This document shows positions 9,201 through 16,922 of a stretch of 64,000 bases of DNA, piece after piece. Made by a program: the position numbers and the translations under genes. The stretch's first letter is position 1, and each line of letters opens with the position of its first letter. Under the pieces are notes generated by a model. That model was given only the letters and a program-made list of their open reading frames with translations. It was not told where the DNA came from and made no database searches. The stretch is from JAWPMV01 sp038527215. GTDB lineage: Bacteria > Bacteroidota > Bacteroidia > J057. The stretch lies in the NCBI GenBank assembly GCA_038527215.1, contig JBCBGC010000003.1, positions 85,063-149,062 on the forward strand, written 5' to 3'.

Positions 9201-9568
9201 TTATCCGCTAGTTCAGGCGTCCCCTCCATCCGGCTATCATGCATGATGAGACACTCGTCATATTCATCTACATTCATGGCCGTAAACTCCGGCGCAGAAC
9301 GGGCGCGTGAGCCATGACCCGAGAAATGAAAGACGGCAATGTCTCCTTCTGAGACCTCTTTGAAGTGTGCCCGAAACCCCGCAACGACATTTAGATAGGT
9401 GGCGGCTTCATTGGTGAGGGTTTTAATGCTACGGACCTCTTCAGGAAAATAGGTTTTTACATAATTCGCCAGTCGATTCACATCGCGCACACAGGCTTTA
9501 AGCGGCGGGATTTTCTCGTTTTGATAGCGGTTGATACCGACAGAAAAAAGATGGAGCATTTGATTCAA
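6296..9568 (-). CDS. Caspase (C14) - alpha/beta-hydrolase fusion protein
   Basis: Large 1090-residue protein with an apparent protease and an esterase-like hydrolase in one chain. Residues 1-270 form a caspase/metacaspase domain: catalytic His85 in HFSGHGS and catalytic Cys146 in MLDCCHAGS. The middle (about 280-790) has no family I can name and looks beta-rich. Residues about 800-1080 form an alpha/beta-hydrolase: oxyanion region LLIHGIIGNN, nucleophile Ser near 891 in SHSMGGLVSRYM, and candidate Asp (GGDVRHF) and His (HHMNYF) downstream. No signal peptide or membrane segment is seen, so it is probably cytoplasmic. It stands alone, 169 bases downstream of the sulfatase gene on the same strand. 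The architecture suggests that the caspase either self-processes to release the lipase/esterase or is gated by the middle region; a cell-suicide or defence effector role is inference. Confidence 0.9.
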   Translation of the reverse strand: MNQMLHLFSVGINRYQNEKIPPLKACVRDVNRLANYVKTYFPEEVRSIKTLTNEAATYLNVVAGFRAHFKEVSEGDIAVFHFSGHGSRARSAPEFTAMNVDEYDECLIMHDSRMEGTPELADKELAVLIKEVSDRGAQMVMMLDCCHAGSATRSAGDFFAGRARHAWSNEGTRDLASYIGGYYLKHGPSVPESPHGLLSACTQFQQAWEGPGGMGIFTDALVGTLEKFEGDISYADLFLEVQKSVTRHPVNQSPQLESYGTFNPHHRFFTRERMAGRGSGERLRIAYQASSQSWEISRGVMQGMPQDLAQPMRFLVFDQIGSEDALGEAVLSRVHLNSSSLSLPAAIAAQTDRHFFAEVSSSPLPPLRVFTKGMLQPDWASPFITAVEEVEEAEYILDGADDHYRLYRASSGKLVREMPKEILDLRENTLATWPILIADLNRIHRWQHLLALQNSRTQFEENQVDFQFYERKNGEEIPYEGQDLVLDFYTKNGKPVPIWYSFKGRNHTDEPLHATLVNFSPKYGISLLYQGLLPADGKEMVLRDKGGLGIRDPKETDQTEHFLLIVSKQPQNNFLLAQENITPRPETGELLLALGAKRDSFEEPEAYPDDWFTMKIRIQIVRTEHEISAEGTQLAGQQIQVTGHEDFRAKLSLRAKGAPGPFQSEAYLFQEVFEKEGLPLADFSLPGASEQVNMLELSQLQQINSLADKPLHLAVKPREAQGDTLLPVAFDGEHFLVVGDYEAQSDGSTQISIDQVPEQGYDGRRSLGRALKMAFLQLVLQKEETHLTWVDYEDEEEIFMKEEGLAEKISQSQRILLLIHGIIGNNDESAESMDVPVGEEGECIRHAYDLVLTFAYENLNRPIEETAALLEEKLTQVGLGPGHTKELTIMSHSMGGLVSRYMIERLNGHAMVQKLVMAGTPNQGSEMGSIADYQKMAVSLLNIGLNFAKSVVPFASHFQTALKHTEKLFITLEQMKPGSDFLQELNNPNNKDPQVPYFIMGGDVRHFEPQEEGRFASLMTKLEKKVGALFYEEEPNDIAVGLSSIFGVPEGRNPDPQTYELICHHMNYFVWEDSLEQMAEILGMALPPEA

Positions 9569-9737
9569 GGCTATGTAAGTGTCCAGACCTGCCTTAAGGG
9601 GAAGGCTGTTTATGCGGAGGTTAAAAAAACACCTGAAGGTAAACTAAGGAGGAATGAAGAGAAAACAGCTTCTTCTCCTATCTCTTTCAACCTAGCGAAA
9701 TATCAGAAAGCGCCCAAATATTCGGATCGTTTCTCCC

Positions 9738-11501
9738 TCAGCTTTCGGGCATAGGTTTCAGGATCAGGGCCTTCACCACCGCCGCTTCTGTGCCGGGAAC
9801 CCGCGTGGCGGTAAGTTTCAGGTTTTGCGCCCCTTCTCTCAGGTTAATCGGTCCCAGCCGGACCTCTCGCCAGCTTTGCTCCAGGGCTTCCTGACGACCG
9901 GGCACCCGATCCGGATTAGGCACTTTCTTGGGATAAAAAGCCTCTTCCAGGGTAAATAGGATTCGCTCCTGCCCCACTTCGACCGAGATTTCAGCCCCCA
10001 GGTCTTCCTCCTTGCAACTGTAGCGCAGGGAAACCTCGTAATTCCCTGCCGTCCGTACTTCCAGGTCCCACTGAATGGTATCTTCCGGACTGCTCCAGTT
10101 GACTAACCAGTCATGCGCCCAACCGTTGGGATTGGCCAGGAAGTGGATATCGCCTGAAATCCTGGCCTCGTGGGCGGCCAGTTCCACTACGGGCGCTTCA
10201 GCATAGCCCAGCGGTATGCCTCCTGTCGGTTGATAATCGCAAGATTGAAACCAGGCCTCATAGGCCTTTTGCATTTCAGCGGTTCGGTTTGGCAAGCTAT
10301 CGGCCAGATTTATTTCTTCCGCAGGATCGGCTACGATATCATATAGCTCTGTTTGGTTTTGGTCATTGATCAGCATGCGAAACTGTCCTTGCCGCATACT
10401 GCCGGGATAGGGTTTTAAATTCGCTTTTCGGGAAACATGGGTAAATAAAGGCCGGTCGGGTAAGGCGAGACTATCCCCGAGCAGCATGGCGCTGAGGTCT
10501 ATCCCGTCCCAGGGTAAATGCTTCCCTTCCGCTATGCCTGTCAGCCCTCTCAGGGTGGGCATCAAATCCATCACAGCGGTCAGTTCGTGATTGACAGACC
10601 CGGCCGCGACCTTCCCGGGCCACCGAACAAAACAAGGCACCCGATGTCCTCCTTCGTGTACGCTGGCTTTCCAGCCCCGCATACCCCCATTATAGCGGTT
10701 GCCATTGGGGCCGTTATCGGTGAGAAATACCACAATGGTATTTTCCGCAAGCTGTAAACTGTCCAGGGTGGCAAGCAGACGCCCCACATTGTCATCCACA
10801 TTTTCTACCATCCCATAAATAGCGGCATTCCGGTCCGTCATGCCCAGGGCTTTATACCGATCAAAGTAGGCGTCCGGAACCTGAAAAGGTCCATGGGGGG
10901 CATTATAGGGCAGGTAACAAAAAAAGGGTTGGTCTTTTTTTCGCTGGATAAAAGAGATGGCTTCATCCGTCAGCACGTCGGTGATAAAGCCCTGGGTGGG
11001 TTTCATCTGATCCTGATACTTGAGCGGGCTATCGAAATAATTGGTCCAGTGGCCAGAAGAAAAGCCGACAAACTCGTCAAAGCCTTGTCCGATAGGATCC
11101 TGCGGATAGTGAGCCCCATTGTGCCACTTCCCAAAAATCCCGGTAGCATAGCCTGCTTCCCCAAACATTTCTGCCAGGGTCGTTTCCTCCGTGCGCATGT
11201 TTTCCGTGCCTTTGGTCACCCAAAAAGTTCCCGTCCGCAAATGATATCTTCCCGTCAGCAAGGAAGCACGGGTAGGGGCACAAAGGGGCGTCACATAAAA
11301 AGATTCCAAGCGCATCCCTTCTCCTGACAGGCGATCCAGGGTAGGCGTGAAAATGGAATCATTCTCATATAGGCTAAGGTCTCCATACCCCTGATCGTCT
11401 GTCATGATCAACAAGACATTGGGAGGAGAGGAAGCGGGTGGAGGGGTCTGACAAGCCCATAGTCCCGCCAGACATAAAAAAAGGAGGTAGCGTGAGGTCA
11501 T
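9738..11501 (-). CDS. Sulfatase (arylsulfatase-type) lipoprotein
   Basis: Hydrolyses sulfate esters, probably from sulfated polysaccharide or other environmental substrates at the cell surface. A lipoprotein signal (LCLAGLWAC, Cys near residue 16) places it on a membrane. The sulfatase domain begins with the metal-binding NVLLIMTDDQGYGD segment. The formylglycine signature CAPTRASLLTGR is intact (C-x-P-x-R, Cys converted to formylglycine), with metal/substrate residues further on in GKWHNG and FLTDNGPNG. After the catalytic domain (about 1-430) a C-terminal beta-sandwich of about 150 residues resembles carbohydrate-binding accessory modules (EDTIQWDLEVRTAGNYEVSL). It is divergent from the azurin-like lipoprotein. 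No SusCD pair or glycoside hydrolase is adjacent, so it is not in an obvious polysaccharide-utilisation locus. Its activating enzyme is not in the window. Confidence 0.93.
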   Translation of the reverse strand: MTSRYLLFLCLAGLWACQTPPPASSPPNVLLIMTDDQGYGDLSLYENDSIFTPTLDRLSGEGMRLESFYVTPLCAPTRASLLTGRYHLRTGTFWVTKGTENMRTEETTLAEMFGEAGYATGIFGKWHNGAHYPQDPIGQGFDEFVGFSSGHWTNYFDSPLKYQDQMKPTQGFITDVLTDEAISFIQRKKDQPFFCYLPYNAPHGPFQVPDAYFDRYKALGMTDRNAAIYGMVENVDDNVGRLLATLDSLQLAENTIVVFLTDNGPNGNRYNGGMRGWKASVHEGGHRVPCFVRWPGKVAAGSVNHELTAVMDLMPTLRGLTGIAEGKHLPWDGIDLSAMLLGDSLALPDRPLFTHVSRKANLKPYPGSMRQGQFRMLINDQNQTELYDIVADPAEEINLADSLPNRTAEMQKAYEAWFQSCDYQPTGGIPLGYAEAPVVELAAHEARISGDIHFLANPNGWAHDWLVNWSSPEDTIQWDLEVRTAGNYEVSLRYSCKEEDLGAEISVEVGQERILFTLEEAFYPKKVPNPDRVPGRQEALEQSWREVRLGPINLREGAQNLKLTATRVPGTEAAVVKALILKPMPES

Positions 11502-11596
11502 GTTTTTTCCCGTTTTTCGAATGTGGGAGACAAGATAAAAGATTGCAGCTTAAGGGGAAATTCTTCAGATTTGTACTCCATAAAATCAAAACAGAT

Positions 11597-12097
11597 ATGC
11601 GTACAAATTCCCTGAATAATCTTTGGATGGGCTTGTTGATCCTGGGCCTGACCGTCATGGCCTGCGGTGAGCAGGGTTCTTCCACTGCCGATGCTGAAGC
11701 GGCCCCTGTAAAAGAATCTTCCGTAACCGTAAAAGCTACGGGGGACGTCATGACCGAAATCGCCTATTCACCCAGCACCCTGGTGTCCGAACCGGGCAGT
11801 GTCATTAAGGTAACGTTTGTAAACGAGTCTGCCGTGGCTGGCATGTACCACAACATGATTCTGGTGGCTATGGGCAAGGAAAAAGAAGTCATTGCGGCTT
11901 GTATGGCGGCTGGCCCAGACAAAGAGTTTGTGGCGGATATGCCGGAAGTCCTGGCAGCCTCCAAACTGCTAAACATCGGTGAGACCACCGAATTCGAAAT
12001 CAAAGTACCTGACGCCCCTGGAAATTATCCGATCATTTGTTCCTATCCAGGACATTATCCGATCATGAAAGCAGAGCTACAGGTAATCGCCAACTAA
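11597..12097 (+). CDS. Azurin/plastocyanin-like copper lipoprotein
   Basis: Type-1 copper (cupredoxin) electron-transfer protein on a lipid anchor. The ATG at 11597 is chosen because it starts a standard lipoprotein signal (LLILGLTVMACGEQ); the longer frame from 11438 only adds sequence antisense to the sulfatase gene. The cupredoxin fold covers about residues 45-166. Ligands are visible with azurin spacing: His in MYHNMILV, then C-x4-H-x3-M in CSYPGHYPIM. The mature N-terminus has a short flexible Ala/Ser/Thr-rich tether. Related lipid-anchored azurins in Bacteroidota are thought to shuttle electrons between the respiratory chain and cytochrome oxidases; here no oxidase gene is adjacent, so the partner is unknown. 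The transcript ends at a strong bidirectional terminator at 12108-12144. Confidence 0.93.
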   Translation: MRTNSLNNLWMGLLILGLTVMACGEQGSSTADAEAAPVKESSVTVKATGDVMTEIAYSPSTLVSEPGSVIKVTFVNESAVAGMYHNMILVAMGKEKEVIAACMAAGPDKEFVADMPEVLAASKLLNIGETTEFEIKVPDAPGNYPIICSYPGHYPIMKAELQVIAN

Positions 12098-12107
12098 TTT
12101 CCTGGCA

Positions 12108-12144
12108 AAAAAAAAGGGCGAAGCCATGCTTCGCCCTTTTTTTT
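12108..12144. terminator. Bidirectional intrinsic terminator
   Basis: GGGCGAAGC (12116-12124), loop CAT, GCTTCGCCC (12128-12136), flanked by an A-run on the left and a T-run on the right. It can therefore stop both the azurin transcript (+) and the converging acyl-CoA dehydrogenase transcript (-). Confidence 0.9.
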
Positions 12145-12156
12145 ATCCCGATTTTT

Positions 12157-13992
12157 TTACCTCAACAAATCTTCGTCTCCTGCTCCCATCACGGTGAAGA
12201 CAGCGGGGTCTTTCAGCCGGGCGGCCAGCCCAAGGGTTTTGGGCAGTTCGTAAGCAAAGAAGAATTGCATGGTTTTGATTTTACTGGTGTAGAAAGCCTT
12301 TTGGTCTCCTACCGCTCCTGCATTCAGGCCTTCCTGGGCCACCACCGCTTGCTTCAGCAGTTGCCAGGCCACGGTAGCCAAAGAGAACATTTCCATATAC
12401 AGGTTGGCGTCGGACAAAAAGACTTCTTTGTCGCCTTTTTGGGCCACTCCCAGTAGGTGCATGGTCACTTCCTGGACCCGTCCTAAGATGGTCTGGAAAT
12501 TCTTGACCTCTTCAGCCAGGCTTTCGTGCTGAGCGGCAGCCTGCATGGTTTCCTGAATTTCTCCCATGAAGAGTTGCATCGTCTTGCCTTCTCTCATCAG
12601 CACTTTTCGTCCCAGCAAGTCCTGAGATTGTATGCCGGTGGTGCCTTCATAAATCGCGGAGATACGGATATCGCGATAAAGTTGCTCCAGCGGGAAGTCT
12701 TTGCAGTAGCCATATCCGCCCAGTACTTGCAGCCCTTCACTCACGGATTGGGCTCCATATTCAGAGGGGAAGGTTTTCGCAATGGGGGTCAGCAAATCCA
12801 GGAGAAGGGCATATTTTTCGTTTTCCTCTCCTTCGGTGATATGCATCATATCCTCATAATAAGCGCACTGAAAGAGTACCCCCATGCCGCCTTCCACGAT
12901 GGCTTTTTGCCGGAAAAGCATCCGACGTACGTCCGGGTGATGCGCAATCAGGTCCTGAGAACGGCTCAGGTCGCGGTTATTGAGACGACGGCCCTGAGCT
13001 CTTTCATATGCATACTTCAGCGAGGCATAATAGGCGGCGGAGGCAATTCCAATGCCTGTCGTACCTACGCCCAGTCGGGCAGCATTCATCATTTGGAACA
13101 TATAGCGGAGACCCATATTAGGCATACCGACCAGGTAACCGTGGCAGTCGCCTTTTTCTCCCATGATGAGGTGAGTCGTAGCGTAGCCACTCTGCCCCAT
13201 TTTATGGAAGGCCCCTGCTACTTGCAGATCGTTTTCTTCCAGGACACCTCCTTCGCCAGGACGCAGACGAGGCACCACAAACAGAGAAATTCCTTTGGTT
13301 CCCGCCGGGGCATCTTTGATCCGGGCCAGCATCAGGTGGACCACATTGTCAACGCCCTGATGATCTCCTCCGGAGATGAATATTTTCTGCCCTTCGATCA
13401 GGTAGTGCCCTGCTTCCGTCGGGGTCGCAGAAGTCACAATATCTGAAAGGGAACTACCCGCCTGGGGTTCTGTCAGGGCCATGGTGCCCTGCCAATCTCC
13501 GGCTAGCATTTTGGGCACGAAAGCAGCCTCTAATTCAGGTGCCCCAAAAGAGTAAATCAGACTCGCTGCGCCTGCCGTCAGTCCCATATAGCCAGAAAGG
13601 GAGTTATTGGCGGCCAGGAACAGAAACTCTGCGGCCATGTACACGATGGAAGGCATCTGCATGCCGCCTTTTTCGTAAGGAGCTCTGGCCCCGATCCAAC
13701 CGCCTTCTCCAGCGACCCGCATAAACTCGCCGACTGCCTCGTGCACCTGGATACGGCCATTTTCATATTGGGTACCAAAGCGATCAACGGCTTCAAAGAC
13801 CGGGAACATGTGAGTATCGGCAATCTGTTTGGCCGCGTTGACCATCATGTTGATCGACTCCTGATCATATTGATCAAAATGAGCATACTGGCTCAGGTTC
13901 TGAGCCTCGAAGACCTCATTGAGTAAAAACTGGAGGTTTTCCAGGCTGGCATAGGTTTTTTCAATATTCCTCGCTTCTACGTTTGCTTCCAT
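12157..13992 (-). CDS. Acyl-CoA dehydrogenase, long form with C-terminal extension
   Basis: FAD-dependent acyl-CoA dehydrogenase of 611 residues catalysing the first, alpha-beta desaturating step of a beta-oxidation-type pathway in the cytoplasm. Standard dehydrogenases have about 380-400 residues; the extra C-terminal roughly 150 residues (helical) place it with the long FadE2/DmdC-like subfamily. Visible family signatures are the flavin/substrate segment ALTEPQAGSSLSD, the central GQKIFISGGDH, and the region of the catalytic base in AIYEGTTGIQSQDLLGRK. The subfamily acts on acyl-CoAs from short to long chain, including methylmercaptopropionyl-CoA; exact substrate cannot be read here. It lies 42 bases after another acyl-CoA dehydrogenase on the same strand (probable operon) and ends at the shared terminator. 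Confidence 0.93.
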   Translation of the reverse strand: MEANVEARNIEKTYASLENLQFLLNEVFEAQNLSQYAHFDQYDQESINMMVNAAKQIADTHMFPVFEAVDRFGTQYENGRIQVHEAVGEFMRVAGEGGWIGARAPYEKGGMQMPSIVYMAAEFLFLAANNSLSGYMGLTAGAASLIYSFGAPELEAAFVPKMLAGDWQGTMALTEPQAGSSLSDIVTSATPTEAGHYLIEGQKIFISGGDHQGVDNVVHLMLARIKDAPAGTKGISLFVVPRLRPGEGGVLEENDLQVAGAFHKMGQSGYATTHLIMGEKGDCHGYLVGMPNMGLRYMFQMMNAARLGVGTTGIGIASAAYYASLKYAYERAQGRRLNNRDLSRSQDLIAHHPDVRRMLFRQKAIVEGGMGVLFQCAYYEDMMHITEGEENEKYALLLDLLTPIAKTFPSEYGAQSVSEGLQVLGGYGYCKDFPLEQLYRDIRISAIYEGTTGIQSQDLLGRKVLMREGKTMQLFMGEIQETMQAAAQHESLAEEVKNFQTILGRVQEVTMHLLGVAQKGDKEVFLSDANLYMEMFSLATVAWQLLKQAVVAQEGLNAGAVGDQKAFYTSKIKTMQFFFAYELPKTLGLAARLKDPAVFTVMGAGDEDLLR

Positions 13993-14034
13993 GAAATGAG
14001 AGAGATATAAGCGTAATGAATGGTAAATGGATAA

Positions 14035-15282
14035 TTAGCGTTCGGCCCGCGCCTGCTTGCGCATCAATTCGTTTTGGCGAATGTTCAGGCCATAGTTTTT
14101 GAGAATTTTTCGGGCCAAAGAAGCTTTATGGGCTTCATCCGGTCCGTCGTAAATCCGGGCGCCTCTTTCTTCCCGATAGAAATAGGAAAGAATGGTATCG
14201 TCGGTGATGCCTAATGCTCCATGAACCTGGATAGCCCGGTCCACCACACGTTGCATCACATTTGCTACATAAAATTTGATGGTAGAGATTTCGGTGCTCG
14301 CCGCTTTTTGTCCGTAATTCTCCATCACAAAAGCTGCATTCAAAACCATCAGACGGGCTGCGTCAATTTCCGCCCGGCTTTCCGCAATCATAGCCTGGAT
14401 CATCTGCTTTTCGCCCAGCTTCATATCCTGACCAATGTCCCGGCTGGCTGCCCGCTCACACATCAGATGGAAGGAGCGTTCGGAAATCCCGATCCAGCGC
14501 ATACAATGGTGAATCCGGCCTGGTCCCAGGCGTTTTTGGGCAAGTTTAAAGCCTTCTCCTTCTCCCCCGATCAGGTTAGAAACAGGGACCCTGACATTGT
14601 CATAAGTTACCTCTGCATGGCTGGCCCAACCTTCTCCGGCATGCCCCATGATAGGAATATTGCGCACCAGGCGATAGCCGGGGGCATCGGTCGGTACGAT
14701 GATCATGCTGGCCCGCTGATAAGGATTGACAGCCTCTGGATTGGTGATACACATCACGATCAGGAAAGACGAACCATCAGCCGAACTGGTAAACCACTTA
14801 TGGCCGTTGAGTACGTATTCATCTCCTTCCCGGACCGCCGTCGTACTCATGGTTACGGGATTGGAACCGGCATTATTGGGTTCTGTCATGGAAAAGCAAG
14901 AACGAATCTTACCCTGTAGCATCGGATACAGGTATTTTTCCCGCATTTCATCCGAACCATATTCCAGGAGCAATTCAATGTTACCGGCATCAGGCGCCTG
15001 GCAATTAAAGGTATAATGGCCATAAGGAGACATCGCCAGCAACTCACTGATTTGAGCTACTTCCATCAGGGTCAGGCCAGGTCCTCCCAATTCTTCAGAA
15101 TGGTAGAGGTTCCAGGCACCAATCGCCTCCACTTTAGGCTTCAGAGCCCGCAGGGCTTTTTCCGCTAATTTGAAAGGCATGTGCAGCAATTCCTGCTCCA
15201 TCGGGATGAGCTCTTCCTGCACAAAAGTTTTGACTTTGGGATAAAGTTCACGGAGTTTGTCCGTGGCAAAATATTCAATCAT
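14035..15282 (-). CDS. Acyl-CoA dehydrogenase, standard length
   Basis: 415-residue FAD-linked acyl-CoA dehydrogenase with the normal three-part fold: N-terminal helical domain (1-135), beta barrel (CFSMTEPNNAGSNP, YVLNGHKWFTSSADG) and C-terminal helical domain. The C-terminal QVHGALGITDDTILSYFYREERGARIYDGPDEAH segment, with an Arg before the flavin-binding end, resembles the ACAD10/11 and CaiA-like branch that acts on longer or branched acyl chains. A start at 15282 gives a full-length N-terminus. It is the first gene of a probable two-dehydrogenase operon. No electron-transfer flavoprotein gene is nearby, so electrons must leave through proteins encoded elsewhere. Confidence 0.93.
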   Translation of the reverse strand: MIEYFATDKLRELYPKVKTFVQEELIPMEQELLHMPFKLAEKALRALKPKVEAIGAWNLYHSEELGGPGLTLMEVAQISELLAMSPYGHYTFNCQAPDAGNIELLLEYGSDEMREKYLYPMLQGKIRSCFSMTEPNNAGSNPVTMSTTAVREGDEYVLNGHKWFTSSADGSSFLIVMCITNPEAVNPYQRASMIIVPTDAPGYRLVRNIPIMGHAGEGWASHAEVTYDNVRVPVSNLIGGEGEGFKLAQKRLGPGRIHHCMRWIGISERSFHLMCERAASRDIGQDMKLGEKQMIQAMIAESRAEIDAARLMVLNAAFVMENYGQKAASTEISTIKFYVANVMQRVVDRAIQVHGALGITDDTILSYFYREERGARIYDGPDEAHKASLARKILKNYGLNIRQNELMRKQARAER

Positions 15283-15484
15283 ATGGCGAGCATTAGTAAG
15301 CCTCTCAAGCTACTCAGAAAGGGGCAGATTGCCAACTGGAATTTGGCCCAGAGGCCTAAAAAGCATCTCTTGCCACCAAGCCTCAAAAAATATGCAGCCC
15401 CCATGATCTGTTGACAAAAGGGAGGCAAAGGGATTTTAAGCGAGAAAATGTGTAAATTAGGATAGATACATAGCATTCAACTTT

Positions 15485-15757
15485 ATGCCCCAGATTCGAT
15501 TTACTTCTGCGTTAAAGCGTTTTTTTCCAGGTCTGGAACCTGGCCCCCTTCCAGGCGAAACCGTAGCCGAGGTAGTACAGGCCCTCAATGAAAAATACCC
15601 AGGTCTGGCCGACTACTTAGTAGATGAACAGGGCCGATTGCGCAAGCACGTCAATATTTTCATTGGCAATGTGCTGATCAAAGATAAGGTCAACCTGAAG
15701 GATAAAGTGGGGCAGGGAGACGAGGTCTTCATCATGCAAGCCCTCTCCGGCGGATAG
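15485..15757 (+). CDS. MoaD/ThiS-family beta-grasp (ubiquitin-like) protein
   Basis: 90-residue beta-grasp protein ending in the di-glycine tail ALSGG, the end that is adenylated and thiocarboxylated in MoaD and ThiS. The body matches the family: the GETVAEVVQALNEKYPGL helix region and the GDEVFIMQALSGG terminal strand. MoaD proteins supply sulfur for molybdopterin and ThiS for thiazole; others modify proteins. No MoaE, MoeB/ThiF (E1-like), ThiG or sulfurtransferase gene is adjacent, so none of the standard pathways is supported by context. The gene is followed after 36 bases by a beta-propeller gene on the same strand; the pairing suggests a shared role, which I infer from gene order only. 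Confidence 0.88.
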   Translation: MPQIRFTSALKRFFPGLEPGPLPGETVAEVVQALNEKYPGLADYLVDEQGRLRKHVNIFIGNVLIKDKVNLKDKVGQGDEVFIMQALSGG

Positions 15758-15793
15758 CCTTGCCGGAACAGCTATGAAATTTAATGCAAGCAC

Positions 15794-16867
15794 ATGCGAC
15801 TACTTCTTTCCACCCGCAAGGGATTGATTACCTACCAACGCTCTGCCCAGGGCTGGCGCTATGAAGGCGTGCATTTTCTGGGAATCCCCGTAACCCTCAC
15901 CCATATTGACCGACGGAATGGCCACTGGTGGGCCTGCCTTGATCATGGCCACTGGGGCTGCAAGCTGCACGTCTCCCGAGATGAAGGCAAGCATTGGGAA
16001 GAGGTGACCGCCCCGCAATATCCTGCCGGGCTGGAAATGAAAAAAGATACGCCGGCTGCCCTGCGATATCTCTGGGCTTTTGCTGAAGGCGGAGCTGCTG
16101 AACCCGACATGCTCTATGTAGGAACCGAGCCCGGCGGCTTATTCCGTAGCAAGGACGGAGGGCAGAATTTTGAACTGGTCGAAAGCCTATGGCAGCATCC
16201 CTCTCGGGAAGATCATTGGTTTGGCGGGGGCAGAGACTATGCTGGCATTCATTCTATCGTGGTAGACCCCCATGATGCACAGCATCTATATATCGGAATC
16301 AGTTGTGCGGGAGTCTTTGAAAGTACCGATGCCGGGGAAAACTGGGCCGTGCGGAACCAGGGCTTACGAGCCGACTTTCTGCCAGACCCTTTTACCGAAG
16401 TAGGACATGATCCGCATCTTTTGCTGAACTGCCCTTCCCAACCAGAGGTCATGTGGCAACAAAACCACTGTGGCATTTTTAAATCTACCGACGGAGCAAA
16501 AAACTGGCAAGACGTTACGGACCGGGAGGGACCGGCTAAATTTGGTTTCACCATTGCAGTAGCTGATGATAATCCTGACATGGCCTGGGTAGTCCCGGGG
16601 ATCAGTGATGAAATCCGCGTAGCCGTAGACCAGGCCCTGACCGTGTGCAGAACCGATGATGGCGGGCAAAGCTGGCGGGATTTTCGCCAGGGCTTGCCAC
16701 AAGAAGCCTGCTTTGACATTGTCTATCGACATGCGCTGGATGTAGCCAGCCAGACCCTGGTTTTTGGCACCACTACCGGAAACGTTTTCTATTCTAACGA
16801 CCTGGGAGAGAGCTGGGAATTGCTTTCACATACCCTTCCTATGGTCTATGCCGTACACTTGGCGTAA
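15794..16867 (+). CDS. BNR/sortilin-type beta-propeller protein
   Basis: 357-residue predicted beta-propeller with repeated BNR/Asp-box motifs (S-x-D-x-G-x-x-W): LHVSRDEGKHWEEV, FRSKDGGQNFELV, FESTDAGENWAVR, FKSTDGAKNWQDV, CRTDDGGQSWRDF and YSNDLGESWELL, about one per blade. There is no signal peptide, so it is probably cytoplasmic, unlike the secreted sialidases and sortilin-like proteins sharing this repeat. Catalytic residues of true sialidases (Arg triad, Tyr/Glu pair) are not evident, so an annotation as exo-alpha-sialidase would be misleading. The tight position after the MoaD-like gene suggests that the propeller is a partner, scaffold or target of the beta-grasp protein. Confidence 0.85.
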   Translation: MRLLLSTRKGLITYQRSAQGWRYEGVHFLGIPVTLTHIDRRNGHWWACLDHGHWGCKLHVSRDEGKHWEEVTAPQYPAGLEMKKDTPAALRYLWAFAEGGAAEPDMLYVGTEPGGLFRSKDGGQNFELVESLWQHPSREDHWFGGGRDYAGIHSIVVDPHDAQHLYIGISCAGVFESTDAGENWAVRNQGLRADFLPDPFTEVGHDPHLLLNCPSQPEVMWQQNHCGIFKSTDGAKNWQDVTDREGPAKFGFTIAVADDNPDMAWVVPGISDEIRVAVDQALTVCRTDDGGQSWRDFRQGLPQEACFDIVYRHALDVASQTLVFGTTTGNVFYSNDLGESWELLSHTLPMVYAVHLA

Positions 16868-16922
16868 TTTTTGGTTATTTAAGGCATATAGCCTGCGAAA
16901 CCCTATCCTTTACTGACAAAAC

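Noticed and set aside
11438..11596. Longer start for the azurin-like gene
   Set aside because: This part is antisense to the sulfatase signal sequence; the internal ATG at 11597 gives a proper lipoprotein signal.
15794..16867. Exo-alpha-sialidase annotation for the BNR propeller
   Set aside because: Only Asp-box repeats are seen; no signal peptide and no catalytic Arg triad or Tyr/Glu nucleophile could be identified.
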